Of a DNA stretch of 64,000 nt, positions 25,100 to 33,423 are shown piece by piece (positions within the stretch are counted from its first letter, which is position 1; each line of letters opens with the position of its first letter). The notes beneath the pieces are model-generated. The model saw only the letters and a program-made list of their open reading frames with translations, did not search any database and was not told where the DNA came from. This DNA is from an uncultured Lachnospiraceae bacterium. Its GTDB lineage: Bacteria; Bacillota; Clostridia; Lachnospirales; Lachnospiraceae. The position numbers and the translations under genes are program-made. Where the stretch lies: positions 1 to 64,000 of the forward strand of contig CAJTVQ010000002.1 in NCBI GenBank assembly GCA_910579935.1, in the 5' to 3' direction.

Positions 25100-25297
25100 A
25101 TGAAGGAAGTCCGCGAAGAAGATATCGAAAAAATCTTGAAGGTATTGGAGAATTTTTCAGAGACAGAGACGAGCCGGATGAAAATCGGGGTTTCGGAGGA
25201 AAAAGAAGAGGGAACCGTGGACCGGCAGTACCACCATGGTCGCTGTGACGTGGGAAGTCCGTGGGCAAAGGGAGCATGGTTTGACGTGTTGGAATAG
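25100..25297 (+). CDS. Small conserved-type protein (65 aa)
   Basis: 65 residues. An acidic helical N-terminus (EEDIEKILKVLENFSE) is followed by a distinctive end, QYHHGRCDVGSPWAKGAWFD. From memory, short proteins with this HHGRCDxGSPWAKG pattern occur in other Clostridia, so I take it as a real gene. GGAAGAAAT precedes ATG 25100. Function unknown; it stands between greA and an AEC transporter. Confidence 0.65.
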   Translation: MKEVREEDIEKILKVLENFSETETSRMKIGVSEEKEEGTVDRQYHHGRCDVGSPWAKGAWFDVLE

Positions 25298-25306
25298 GAG
25301 TGGAAA

Positions 25307-26248
25307 ATGGAATATTTTATCATCTCTTTTCGGATCATCTTTCCGATTCTCGCCTATATGGGAGTCGGTATAGCGCTGCGGAAAATCAAGCTGATAGACG
25401 AACATGCATTTTCGCAGATCAATAAACTGGTATTCCGGGTGTTTCTTCCGATCAAACTGTTTTTGGATATTTACCATTCGGATTTTAAAAAGGCATTTCA
25501 GCCGGAGCTGATCCTGTTTGTGCTGGTTTCCGTTTTTGCGGCTTACGGTCTGACATGGTATCTCGTCGGAAGGAAAGTAAAGGACAGAAGGAATGCTCCT
25601 ACCATGATACAGGCTATATACCGGAGCAATTATGTGCTGTTTGGCATGTCCATAGCTTCCAGCATGTATCCGGATACGGATTTGGGTGTCATATCCGTGA
25701 TGGCGGCGTTTGTTGTTCCGGTCTTTAATATACTGGCGGTGATTCTTTTTGAGGTATGGCGCGGCGGGAAGGAGATATCCGTACTCCGGCTGTTAAAGGG
25801 AGTGGCGACCAACAGTCTGGTGGTGGGAAGTGCGGCAGGACTTTTGTTCCTGGGATTGAAGATTCCGTTGCCGCAGCTGATTCTGAACCCCATGACGGCA
25901 CTGGGGGATATCGCAACTCCGCTGGCAATCATCTGTGTGGGCGCTACACTGACATTTGCGTCATTACGGAAATATGCCGGATACATTACTGTCATGGCGG
26001 CAGGCAGGCTGGTGATAGTTCCGGCGGTATTTGTCTCGGCGGCCATAGCCTTGGGATTCCGGGGAATGGAGCTGGCGGGGCTGTTTCTGGTATTTGCCGC
26101 TCCGACGGCAACCGCCTCCTATCCGATGGCAAAGGAGCTGGGAGGAAACGGGGAACTGGCGGGGCTGGGTGTGGCGGTCAGCAATGTGGGTTCGCTGTTT
26201 TCCATTTTCCTATGGGTGGTAATACTGAAATATTTTCAATTGTGCTAA
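25307..26248 (+). CDS. AEC-family (auxin efflux carrier-like) transporter
   Basis: 313 residues with about ten membrane segments in two five-helix halves. The first half begins YFIISFRIIFPILAYMGVGI and contains KLVFRVFLPIKLF; the second has the NPMTALGDIATPLAIICVGA segment typical of the family. Probably exports or takes up an organic acid. Substrate unknown. Single gene starting 9 bases after the small upstream gene, so perhaps coupled. Confidence 0.88.
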   Translation: MEYFIISFRIIFPILAYMGVGIALRKIKLIDEHAFSQINKLVFRVFLPIKLFLDIYHSDFKKAFQPELILFVLVSVFAAYGLTWYLVGRKVKDRRNAPTMIQAIYRSNYVLFGMSIASSMYPDTDLGVISVMAAFVVPVFNILAVILFEVWRGGKEISVLRLLKGVATNSLVVGSAAGLLFLGLKIPLPQLILNPMTALGDIATPLAIICVGATLTFASLRKYAGYITVMAAGRLVIVPAVFVSAAIALGFRGMELAGLFLVFAAPTATASYPMAKELGGNGELAGLGVAVSNVGSLFSIFLWVVILKYFQLC

Positions 26249-26298
26249 AACTGACAGAAGTGTCAGAAGATTGAAAAGGCGTATGAAAGGATGAGATT

Positions 26299-27165
26299 AT
26301 GATCATTGAAACTTTATTTGAGAAAAAGAAACCGGTTCTTTCTTTTGAGATATTTCCGCCGAAGAAAGAAGCGGAGCTTCAGAACATTGATGCAACGCTG
26401 GAGACGCTGGCGAAGCTGCATCCGGATTTTATCAGCGTAACGTTCGGGGCTGGCGGCAGCAGTACTAACAACAAGACGGTAGAACTGGCGAAAAAGATAA
26501 AAAAGGATTACGGGATTGAGCCTTTGGTGCATTTAACCTGTTTAAGCCACAGCAGGGAGGAAATCAAGGCGATTCTGAATGAACTGCAGGAAGCACAGCT
26601 TTGGAACGTACTTGCGCTGCGCGGGGACAGAAATCCGGATATTCCGCCGAAGGATGATTTCCATTATGCGAACGAACTGGTAGAATATATCAAAGCCCAG
26701 GGGGATTTCCATGTGAGCGGCGCCTGTTATCCGGAAGTACATACGGAGGCGGAAGACGGTGTGACGGATATCCGCAACCTGAAAAAGAAGGTGGATGCGG
26801 GGGCAGGGCATCTGGTGTCCCAGTTATTTTTTGATAATGACAATTTTTATGATTTTCTGGTTAAACTGAGAATAGCGGGAATTGATGTGCCGGTGGAAGC
26901 GGGAATCATGCCCGTGACGAACCGGGCGCAGATTAAACGGATGGTGAATATGTGCGGCGCCGTGCTGCCGGAAAAGTTTGAGAAAATACTGGAGAAGTAC
27001 GGGGATAACAAAGAGGCGTTATTCGATGCGGGAATGGCTTATGCGGTCAGCCAGATCGTGGAGCTCATCGCACACGGCGTGGACGGCATCCATATTTTTA
27101 CCATGAATAATCCTGTGGTGGCAGGAAGAATATGCGACGGAATCCGGAATCTGGTGGGAGGATGA
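26299..27165 (+). CDS. metF: 5,10-methylenetetrahydrofolate reductase
   Basis: 288 residues. It reduces methylene-THF to methyl-THF with an FAD cofactor, feeding methionine synthesis or one-carbon flow. TIM-barrel marks are SFEIFPPKKEAELQN with the catalytic Glu, FISVTFGAGGSS, LVHLTCLSHSREEI, NVLALRGDRN and VSQLFFDNDNFYDF. AAAGGATGAG precedes ATG 26299. Whether NADH, NADPH or ferredoxin is the donor cannot be read. Confidence 0.93.
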   Translation: MIIETLFEKKKPVLSFEIFPPKKEAELQNIDATLETLAKLHPDFISVTFGAGGSSTNNKTVELAKKIKKDYGIEPLVHLTCLSHSREEIKAILNELQEAQLWNVLALRGDRNPDIPPKDDFHYANELVEYIKAQGDFHVSGACYPEVHTEAEDGVTDIRNLKKKVDAGAGHLVSQLFFDNDNFYDFLVKLRIAGIDVPVEAGIMPVTNRAQIKRMVNMCGAVLPEKFEKILEKYGDNKEALFDAGMAYAVSQIVELIAHGVDGIHIFTMNNPVVAGRICDGIRNLVGG

Positions 27166-27241
27166 CAGGCGCCGGAATTTATATGAGCCGGCGGTACGGT
27201 TTGCGGTCGGCAGAAGCCGGGTGGAAGGAGTGCAGATAAAC

Positions 27242-27961
27242 ATGGGAAAAAAGGCGTTGATCACCGGGGCTTCCAGAGGCATCGGCAAAGCTATTGCGGA
27301 AAGGCTGGCGGAAGCAGGTTATGATTTGTGGCTGACCTGTAAGAACTCCGGACAGGAGCTGCTACGGGTGCAGGAAGAGCTGCAGGCGGCATATGGTATT
27401 GACTGCAGGGCGGAAGTCTGCGATATGGGGAATTACCGATCGGTATGCAGGCTGTTTGACGGGATAGGGCATTTGGACGTACTGATAAACAATGCCGGAA
27501 TTTCCTATATCGGTCTGCTGTCCGGGATGGAGTCGGAGCAATGGCAGGAGGTAATGGACACGAACCTGAACAGTCTGTTTTATACGTGTAAGAAAGCAAT
27601 TCCGCTTATGCTGGCATGTCATGCCGGACATATCGTGAATATTTCTTCCGTATGGGGAAGTATGGGGGCGTCTATGGAGGTGGCTTATTCCGCATCCAAG
27701 GGCGGAGTCAACGGTTTCACGAAAGCACTGGCAAAAGAACTGGCTCCCAGTCATATCAGTGTCAATGCAATTGCGTGCGGGGTGATCGATACGCAGATGA
27801 ACCGGTGTTTTGATGAGGACGAGAGAAGGGCGCTGCGGGAGGAGATCCCGGCGGACCGGTTCGGAAGGCCGGAGGAAGTGGCGGAACTGGTGATGCGGGT
27901 GATCGAGGCACCGGAATATATGACGGGGCAGATCATTACGATCGATGGCGGATGGTATTAG
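27242..27961 (+). CDS. Short-chain dehydrogenase/reductase (FabG-like)
   Basis: 239 residues from ATG 27242 (MGKKALITGASRGIG), with GGAAGGAG upstream. It has the Rossmann glycine motif GASRGIGKAI, the NNAGIS strand, catalytic Ser in VNISSVWGS and the YSASK Tyr-Lys pair. It ends with the FabG-like MTGQIITIDGGWY. Close in type to 3-oxoacyl-ACP reductase. Away from fatty-acid genes, the substrate remains open. Confidence 0.88.
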   Translation: MGKKALITGASRGIGKAIAERLAEAGYDLWLTCKNSGQELLRVQEELQAAYGIDCRAEVCDMGNYRSVCRLFDGIGHLDVLINNAGISYIGLLSGMESEQWQEVMDTNLNSLFYTCKKAIPLMLACHAGHIVNISSVWGSMGASMEVAYSASKGGVNGFTKALAKELAPSHISVNAIACGVIDTQMNRCFDEDERRALREEIPADRFGRPEEVAELVMRVIEAPEYMTGQIITIDGGWY

Positions 27962-28012
27962 CGTGGGAGTGCGGACTGGTAATATGGAATTGCGAAACAG
28001 GAGGAATGGTTA

Positions 28013-28957
28013 ATGTATGATTTGGTTATTATCGGAGCGGGGCCGGCGGGTTTGTCAGCGGCGGTGTATGCGGTGAGGGCAGGGCTGCAGGTTCTTGTGC
28101 TGGAAAAAAATCCTATGAGCGGGGGGCAGGTGCTGAATACGTATGAGGTGGACAATTACCTGGGGCTGCCCGGAATTAACGGTTTTGATCTGGGCATGAA
28201 ATTCAGGGAACATGCGGATAAGATGGGGGTTGGGTTCGCGGAGGCGGATGTGCTGGGAATAGAGACGGAAACAGGGACGGATGCACCGGCTCCGGACGGG
28301 CGCGTTCATACGGTAAAGACGGACAAAGGAGATTTTCAGGCAAAGGCGGTGATCCTTGCGGCAGGAGCACAGCATGCGAAGCTGGGGGTTCCCGGAGAGG
28401 AAGAACTGGCGGGAATGGGAGTGTCCTATTGTGCTACCTGTGACGGGGCTTTCTTCCGTAACCGTACGGTTGCTGTGGTTGGAGGCGGTGATGTGGCGGC
28501 GGAGGATGCCGTTTTTCTGGCGCGTACCTGTCAGAAGGTATATCTGATCCACCGGAGGGATGAACTGCGGGCGGCAGGGATTTTGCAGGAAAAGGTAAAA
28601 GCACTGCCGAATGTGGAGATTTTATGGGATACGGTAGTGGAGAAGATTCAGGGGGAAGAACAGGTGGCCGGAATGGAAGTGCGCAATGTAAAGACAGGGG
28701 AGAAGAAAACCGTGGCCGCAGACGGTATTTTTATTGCTGTCGGTATCCGTCCCAATACAGAGGTATTTGCGGGTATTGCGGATATGGATGAAAAGGGGTA
28801 TCTGGCGGCTGGGGAAGACTGTGCTACAACGGCTGCCGGGATATATGCGGCGGGCGATATAAGAACGAAGAGCCTACGGCAGGTGATCACTGCGGTGGCA
28901 GACGGCGCGAATGCAGTGACGAGTATTCAGAATTATTTTAACGGCAGTTGTTATTGA
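28013..28957 (+). CDS. trxB: Thioredoxin-disulfide reductase
   Basis: 314 residues. It transfers electrons from NADPH through FAD to thioredoxin. FAD motif GAGPAGLSAAVYAVRAG at the N-terminus, redox-active pair in SYCATCDGAFF, NAD(P) motif GGGDVAAEDAVFLA, and C-terminal FAD motif IYAAGDIRTKSLRQ. GGAGGAATGG precedes ATG 28013. A ferredoxin-dependent variant cannot be fully excluded, but the HRRDE segment after the second motif fits NADPH use. Confidence 0.93.
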   Translation: MYDLVIIGAGPAGLSAAVYAVRAGLQVLVLEKNPMSGGQVLNTYEVDNYLGLPGINGFDLGMKFREHADKMGVGFAEADVLGIETETGTDAPAPDGRVHTVKTDKGDFQAKAVILAAGAQHAKLGVPGEEELAGMGVSYCATCDGAFFRNRTVAVVGGGDVAAEDAVFLARTCQKVYLIHRRDELRAAGILQEKVKALPNVEILWDTVVEKIQGEEQVAGMEVRNVKTGEKKTVAADGIFIAVGIRPNTEVFAGIADMDEKGYLAAGEDCATTAAGIYAAGDIRTKSLRQVITAVADGANAVTSIQNYFNGSCY

Positions 28958-28987
28958 GAATGTAACGCTCAGAATATTGTGTGTACC

Positions 28988-29104
28988 GGTGAAGGAGGAC
29001 GCTCCGGCCAAAGGGATTTCGCGGCTGCAGGTTTTGGCTGCGGGGCGGGTTTTTGTTACTGTTTTCCATGCTGCGTTTCCGGTGGGTTTTCTTGGCAGAA
29101 TATG
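28988..29104. repeat. MITE-like element, single arm (copy 4)
   Basis: It starts GGTGAAGGAGGACGCTCCGG, continues CCAAAGGGATTTCGCGGC and ends TTCTTGGCAGAATATG. It matches the arms of copies 1 and 2 but lacks core and second arm. It lies between trxB and the NlpC/P60 gene, just upstream of that gene's promoter. Confidence 0.75.
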
Positions 29105-29132
29105 AATTTCCATGGTAAAATTTTTCCACCGG

Positions 29133-29161
29133 TTGACAAATGCTCTATCAGGTGTTATATT
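29133..29161 (+). promoter_or_regulatory. Promoter of the NlpC/P60 gene
   Basis: TTGACA (29133-29138), 17 bases, TATATT (29156-29161), 68 bases before the ATG. The leader is rich in TAACA repeats (TGTAACAAAATTGTAACAAA). Confidence 0.8.
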
Positions 29162-29229
29162 ATTTAACAGATGTAACAAAATTGTAACAAATTCAACATA
29201 AACAGTAACAATTTGCGGAGGCGCATCCT

Positions 29230-30594
29230 ATGAGACAAAAGAACGTGAAAGTTGTAATGTGTGCAGTAACAGCAGTTCTTACATTTTCAAGTATTGACAT
29301 AAGTGCGAATGCGGCGACAAGCGTAGCGTCTGTTTTGCCGTCGGCAGGAGTGGATTATACACTGGCATCGGAAGGAACTTCCTTAAAGAACATTAAGGAA
29401 GAGGCGGATACGGAAAAAACAGATGTCGGACAAAAAGAAGAGAATACGGACGGCAGTCAGGAAGAAAGCGTATCAGGCAACTCGGCAGCGGAAGTCCTGA
29501 ATGAAGTTCTGAATAATATGGAGACTGCAGGAGCTGTAACCGTACCGCAGGAAACAACTGAAAAGAAGGAAGAAATCGTTATTGAAGAGACGAAGCAGGT
29601 AGATATTTCCCTGTTGGATGAGAAGATCTTAAAAGATGTTCAAAAGCGTTTGGACCGGAAAGACGAGGAAGAAGGTTTTAAGAGTCTCGTTATCGCAAAG
29701 GTGAACGATTACGTGAATGTAAGAAATATGCCCAGCGAGGAAGGGGAGATCATCGGTAAGCTGTATGATAAATCGGTGGGAACTTTTATTTCCGAAGTGG
29801 ACGGCTGGTATGAGATTAAATCCGGTTCGGTAACCGGATATGTAAAAGGCGAGTACTGCGTAACGGGAGATGATGCGGTAGAATTGGCAAAATCGGTAGG
29901 TACGAGAATTGCAACGGTGACTACGACAACCCTTAAGGTTCGTCAGGAGCCCGGACTGGATAAGAGTGTCATCGGCTGGGTGCCCATAGAGGATCAGCTC
30001 ATTGTCACGGAAGAACTGGACGGCTGGGTGAAGGTAAACATCGAAGAGGGTGACGGATATGTATCCACTGACTATGTAGCAATGTCTACGGAATTCGTTC
30101 AGGCAGAGTCCAAGGCGGAGGAAGAAGCCAGACTTGCGAAAGAAGAAGCGGCGAGAAAGGCAGCTCAGGAGGCAGCGAGAAAAGCGGCAGGAAGGTCTTC
30201 TTCGAACAAATCCTCCAATCAGGTTATGTATGCTTCCGGCGGAGGAAGTGAGATGGGGCGCGCGGTTGCGGATTATGCGCTGCAGTTTGTAGGAAACCCT
30301 TATGTGTACGGAGGAACGAGCCTTACCAACGGAGCGGACTGCTCGGGATTTGTAATGAGCGTGTATGCAAACTTCGGTGTCAGCCTGCCTCATTCATCGG
30401 CTGCAGACAGAAGTGTAGGCGCGGCAGTCAACGGATTGGAAAACGCACAGCCCGGCGACTTGGTATGTTACTCCGGCCATGTGGCTTTGTATATCGGAAA
30501 CGGACAGATTGTCCATGCTTCCACATCGAGAACCGGTATTATCGTTTCCAGTGCGAACTACAGGACACCGCTTTCAGTAAGAAGAATTTTCTAA
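29230..30594 (+). CDS. Secreted NlpC/P60 peptidoglycan hydrolase with two SH3 domains
   Basis: 454 residues. A signal peptide (about 1-28) is followed by an acidic low-complexity stretch to about 150. Two bacterial SH3 repeats follow (KVNDYVNVRNMPSEEGEIIG and TTTLKVRQEPGLDKSVIGWV), then an alanine- and lysine-rich helical linker (about 290-330). The NlpC/P60 endopeptidase domain has catalytic Cys371 (ADCSGFV), His417 (SGHVALYIG) and His429 (IVHAS). It cuts cell-wall stem peptides outside the cell. Own promoter and terminator. Confidence 0.93.
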   Translation: MRQKNVKVVMCAVTAVLTFSSIDISANAATSVASVLPSAGVDYTLASEGTSLKNIKEEADTEKTDVGQKEENTDGSQEESVSGNSAAEVLNEVLNNMETAGAVTVPQETTEKKEEIVIEETKQVDISLLDEKILKDVQKRLDRKDEEEGFKSLVIAKVNDYVNVRNMPSEEGEIIGKLYDKSVGTFISEVDGWYEIKSGSVTGYVKGEYCVTGDDAVELAKSVGTRIATVTTTTLKVRQEPGLDKSVIGWVPIEDQLIVTEELDGWVKVNIEEGDGYVSTDYVAMSTEFVQAESKAEEEARLAKEEAARKAAQEAARKAAGRSSSNKSSNQVMYASGGGSEMGRAVADYALQFVGNPYVYGGTSLTNGADCSGFVMSVYANFGVSLPHSSAADRSVGAAVNGLENAQPGDLVCYSGHVALYIGNGQIVHASTSRTGIIVSSANYRTPLSVRRIF

Positions 30595-30604
30595 AAAATA
30601 TATA

Positions 30605-30646
30605 AACGGAAAAGCGGATATCCGGAAGGATATCCGCTTTTCCGTT
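30605..30646. terminator. Bidirectional terminator, NlpC/P60 and transglutaminase genes
   Basis: A perfect 19-bp inverted repeat (30605-30623 and 30628-30646) with GGAA loop. AAAAGCGG/CCGCTTTT inside gives A- and T-runs on both strands. It stands between converging genes. Confidence 0.85.
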
Positions 30647-30650
30647 ATGT

Positions 30651-31559
30651 TTATCTGAAAATATCATGGTAGACGTTTTGGGTATTATTTGTCAAAACAG
30701 ACCACTTTTCATTTGCAGCCAGCAAATGTTCTATCTGCTCCATATTTTTATCGGGTTCTGCCAGCAGTTCTGCCAAAGCATCAAGTTCATGCAGTTCCTT
30801 TTCATTCAGTGTCTGTATTCCGCCGCGAAGATACAGGGGTTGATAAGAATAAAAGATTTCATTGTTCATCAATGCATGTAAATCCATAAACAGGTATTCA
30901 CAGACACCTTCCAAAAGAGTAGGGGAAAAAACGTCTAATTTTTTATTAAATGTATTTTTTCTCAAACCGAGCCATGCTTCCGAGGCGGTCACAAACTTTC
31001 GGCGCGGTAAATCAAACTGACTGTAACCAAAGCGCTGTTCATATTCATAATAGCCGTCAACATCTGCCAGAACCCATCTGTTTTCGTTGAAATTCCAGTA
31101 TTCATTCACCCAGTGTTCCATGTAGCTGTCACCTGCATCTCCAAAATCCATAAATCCGGCCCTTGAACGGCAGGGAATTCTTTTTTCTTTTAAAATTGCA
31201 CTAAATAATACAGAAGCCTGCCGGCAGGAAACCGTAATTCTTTTTGTTACATCCCTGTTCTTTGTAAAGCCTGTTTCATCCAAACGTAAAATACCTGCAA
31301 TCATTGAAACGGCAGTTATATATATTTCATCTTCATTTTTAAAACGATGCTTTGGATAAGTTGCAAACTTTCCGTAATAAGTATCTTCTAAATAAGGAGA
31401 TGGTTCCGTAAAATACATGGACGGATGGGTGATCTGATCACAGACCAGCATTCCTATGGAAGGTATGTCGTCCGGAAGCGATGCTATAAAGTCTTTATAA
31501 ATCCCTGCGTATGTATAAACACTGGTTTCCAAATAACGTTGAAATATTTTTTCATTCAT
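30651..31559 (-). CDS. Transglutaminase-like protein
   Basis: 302 residues, no signal peptide. It has a transglutaminase-like core with a possible catalytic triad: Cys112 in ITVSCRQASVLFSAILKEK, His149 in YMEHWVNEYW and Asp166 in WVLADVDGYYE. The region between has IPCRSRAGF, also typical. Such cytosolic proteins may act as proteases or amidases; the substrate is unknown. Single gene facing the NlpC/P60 gene. Confidence 0.82.
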   Translation of the reverse strand: MNEKIFQRYLETSVYTYAGIYKDFIASLPDDIPSIGMLVCDQITHPSMYFTEPSPYLEDTYYGKFATYPKHRFKNEDEIYITAVSMIAGILRLDETGFTKNRDVTKRITVSCRQASVLFSAILKEKRIPCRSRAGFMDFGDAGDSYMEHWVNEYWNFNENRWVLADVDGYYEYEQRFGYSQFDLPRRKFVTASEAWLGLRKNTFNKKLDVFSPTLLEGVCEYLFMDLHALMNNEIFYSYQPLYLRGGIQTLNEKELHELDALAELLAEPDKNMEQIEHLLAANEKWSVLTNNTQNVYHDIFR

Positions 31560-31783
31560 GTGGTTGTCTATAACCTCCTACTGTTTTTTACAGGCGCCTG
31601 CTCTGATATAAATACTAGCAAAATAAAAAAATTACGTCAATGCACCTTTGGGAAACCCGGGAATTGTCAGAAAGTTTATGCTGGCGGACAGCGAGCCGGG
31701 GTGTATGCGGGCATCTCACGGCTTGTACAAAATTCACAAAGAACGGTTTTTCAAACGGAAATGAGGAAAAAAAGAATAGGAAG

Positions 31784-31854
31784 TTATCCACAGGTAAAGC
31801 ATTGGAGAATCTGTGATTCTTCATTTATACACGGAATTATCCACAGTATCCACA
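31784..31854 (+). promoter_or_regulatory. Cluster of DnaA boxes
   Basis: Two exact TTATCCACA boxes (31784-31792 and 31837-31845) and a one-mismatch GTATCCACA (31846-31854), all on the plus strand, in the 500-base gap between the transglutaminase gene and hpf. No dnaA or dnaN lies here, so it is not the usual oriC. It may titrate DnaA or regulate a neighbour. Confidence 0.6.
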
Positions 31855-32004
31855 TGGTTTCAGCTTTGGACAAGTAAGAAAATACGGAAGTTGTCAGAAC
31901 GGATGTTTTGGCTTATTTTACTAAAATTCTTCTTCAATAAATGGAATCATGAGGATTTCAGGCTGGTACCAAAGTCTTAAAGCAGAAACAAATTTCGTAA
32001 ATTG

Positions 32005-32034
32005 TTGCACAAGCCAGTAAAAATATGGTATAAT
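32005..32034 (+). promoter_or_regulatory. Promoter of hpf
   Basis: TTGCAC (32005-32010), 18-base spacer and TATAAT (32029-32034), 35 bases before the hpf ATG. Confidence 0.6.
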
Positions 32035-32069
32035 GCTTGTACAATAATCCAATGAAAGGGATGAGTGAT

Positions 32070-32597
32070 ATGAAGTTTGTTATAGCAGGCAAGAATATTG
32101 ATGTGACACAGGGGTTGAAATCGGCGGTTGAGGACAAAATCGGCAAATTGGAGAAATATTTTAATCCGGATACCGAGGTTCATGTGACATTGAGTGTGGA
32201 AAAGGAAAGGCAAAAGATAGAAGTGACAATACCGGTGAAGGGGAGTATCATTCGTTCGGAACAGGTCAGCAATGATATGTATGTTTCTATCGACTTAGTG
32301 GAAGAGATTATTGAAAGACAGCTTAAGAAATATAAGAATAAGCTGGTAGACCAGCAGCAGTCGGCTGGTTTCTTCAAACAGGAATTTATCGAGAAAGATT
32401 ACATGGATGAGGAGGAAATCAAGATTATCCGTTCAAAGAAGTTTGACATCAAGCCGATGTATCCGGAGGATGCATGTATCCAGATGGAACTTCTCGGACA
32501 TAGTTTCTTTGTATTCTGCAATGCGGAAACAGACCAGGTAAACGTCGTTTATAAGAGAAAAGGCAATACGTATGGACTGATTGAGCCGGAGGCATAG
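32070..32597 (+). CDS. hpf: Long-form ribosome hibernation promoting factor
   Basis: 175 residues from ATG 32070 (MKFVIAGKNIDVTQGLKSAV), with AAAGGG upstream; earlier in-frame ATGs lack a site. The N-terminal domain (about 1-100) binds the 30S decoding region. The C-terminal domain (about 120-175, KKFDIKPMYPEDACIQMELL then HSFFVFCNAETDQVNVVYKR) dimerises two ribosomes into inactive 100S particles. A stationary-phase and stress factor. A terminator follows at 32621. Confidence 0.95.
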   Translation: MKFVIAGKNIDVTQGLKSAVEDKIGKLEKYFNPDTEVHVTLSVEKERQKIEVTIPVKGSIIRSEQVSNDMYVSIDLVEEIIERQLKKYKNKLVDQQQSAGFFKQEFIEKDYMDEEEIKIIRSKKFDIKPMYPEDACIQMELLGHSFFVFCNAETDQVNVVYKRKGNTYGLIEPEA

Positions 32598-32620
32598 AAT
32601 AGTATAGAAAATGAGAATGG

Positions 32621-32667
32621 AAGCTGTTGCATGGAGCGGGTTACGCTTCATGCGGCAGCTTTTTTTC
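32621..32667 (+). terminator. Terminator after hpf
   Basis: AAGCTGTTGCATG (32621-32633) pairs, with two G-U wobbles, with CATGCGGCAGCTT (32649-32661), followed by a run of Ts to about 32667. Confidence 0.8.
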
Positions 32668-32750
32668 GCCCAGCAGACGCCCTGAGGACGTTTGTTCTTA
32701 TTTTTATCTTATTTTCATATAATTCTATGAGAGGTTCAGGGCGGTGGATA

Positions 32751-33404
32751 ATGCGGTATCTGAAAAAAATAAGATGTGCGATATGGATGGAGATGGTTCT
32801 TTTTGCGTCACTCGGCATTTTGTGGGGAATACAGATTGTAAAGGGCGGGGTATCCCCGCGTGCGGAGCAGGCGGTGGAAGTGGAAGTATTTGCGGAGAAG
32901 AAATTCATTAAGTGGGTGGATTTCAATATCTCTTACGAAGCGCTCTGTGAGGCATATAAATGGGATGTGGAATCATGGAAGGAAGCGGCGGCCGACAGGG
33001 AAAGCGTGCATGTGGACTGGATAGAGCTGCTGGCTTATGTGGGAGCGAGGAACGGAGGTGAGTTTCCTTCGAAAACGGTATCAGAGATTGAAAAGACCGC
33101 AAAGAAGCTGATGGAAAAAGAGACTACCATGGCGGAGCTGACGAAAGATATGGAATACTATGCTTATTATCTGGAAGCATATCAGGCGGTATTGGGCGGT
33201 TATGTGGGTGAATATGAAATCCAGAAGGCGGAGGAGGACGGAACCGTCAGATGGCAGAAATGTTATGGACTAAAGGCATTTTCCCCGGTTGCGAAAGGGT
33301 TTGAATACAGCGATTATGATGATTTCGGTGCGTCCAGGAGCTACGGTTATGCACGTCCCCATTTGGGGCATGACATGATGGGGCAGACGGGCACACCCAT
33401 ATAA
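32751..33404 (+). pseudogene. M23-type peptidase gene cut by the prophage (5' part)
   Basis: 217 codons from ATG 32751. One N-terminal membrane segment, a helical middle, then the first zinc motif of LytM/M23 peptidases (YARPHLGHDMMGQTGTPI, HxxxD type). The frame stops there with TAA. The rest of the M23 domain, including the HxH ligand motif, is missing. A serine recombinase gene starts at the break, so the 3' half is probably at the right prophage end. Usually such proteins are secreted or anchored cell-wall endopeptidases. Start not certain (ATG 32727 possible). Confidence 0.82.
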
Positions 33405-33423
33405 ATATTATATTGAATGAAAA
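33390..33423. other. Probable left attachment junction of the prophage
   Basis: The M23 reading stops fitting the family after GGCACACCCAT (near 33389-33400); AT-rich sequence unrelated to the gene begins at once, and the integrase stop is at 33424. Serine integrases use short cores, so the crossover is likely within these bases. The exact core cannot be fixed without the right end. Confidence 0.55.

Noticed and set aside
29629..30393. 254-codon open frame on the minus strand opposite the NlpC/P60 gene
   Set aside because: It mirrors a strongly supported gene with signal peptide and catalytic residues; its own product has no domain and no ribosome site.
31784..31854. Chromosomal origin oriC
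   Set aside because: Only two to three DnaA boxes, no dnaA, dnaN, rpmH or AT-rich unwinding region next to them.
31425..31877. 150-codon plus-strand frame across the start of the transglutaminase-like gene
   Set aside because: It begins inside the antisense of a better-supported gene and runs through the DnaA-box gap; no domain.
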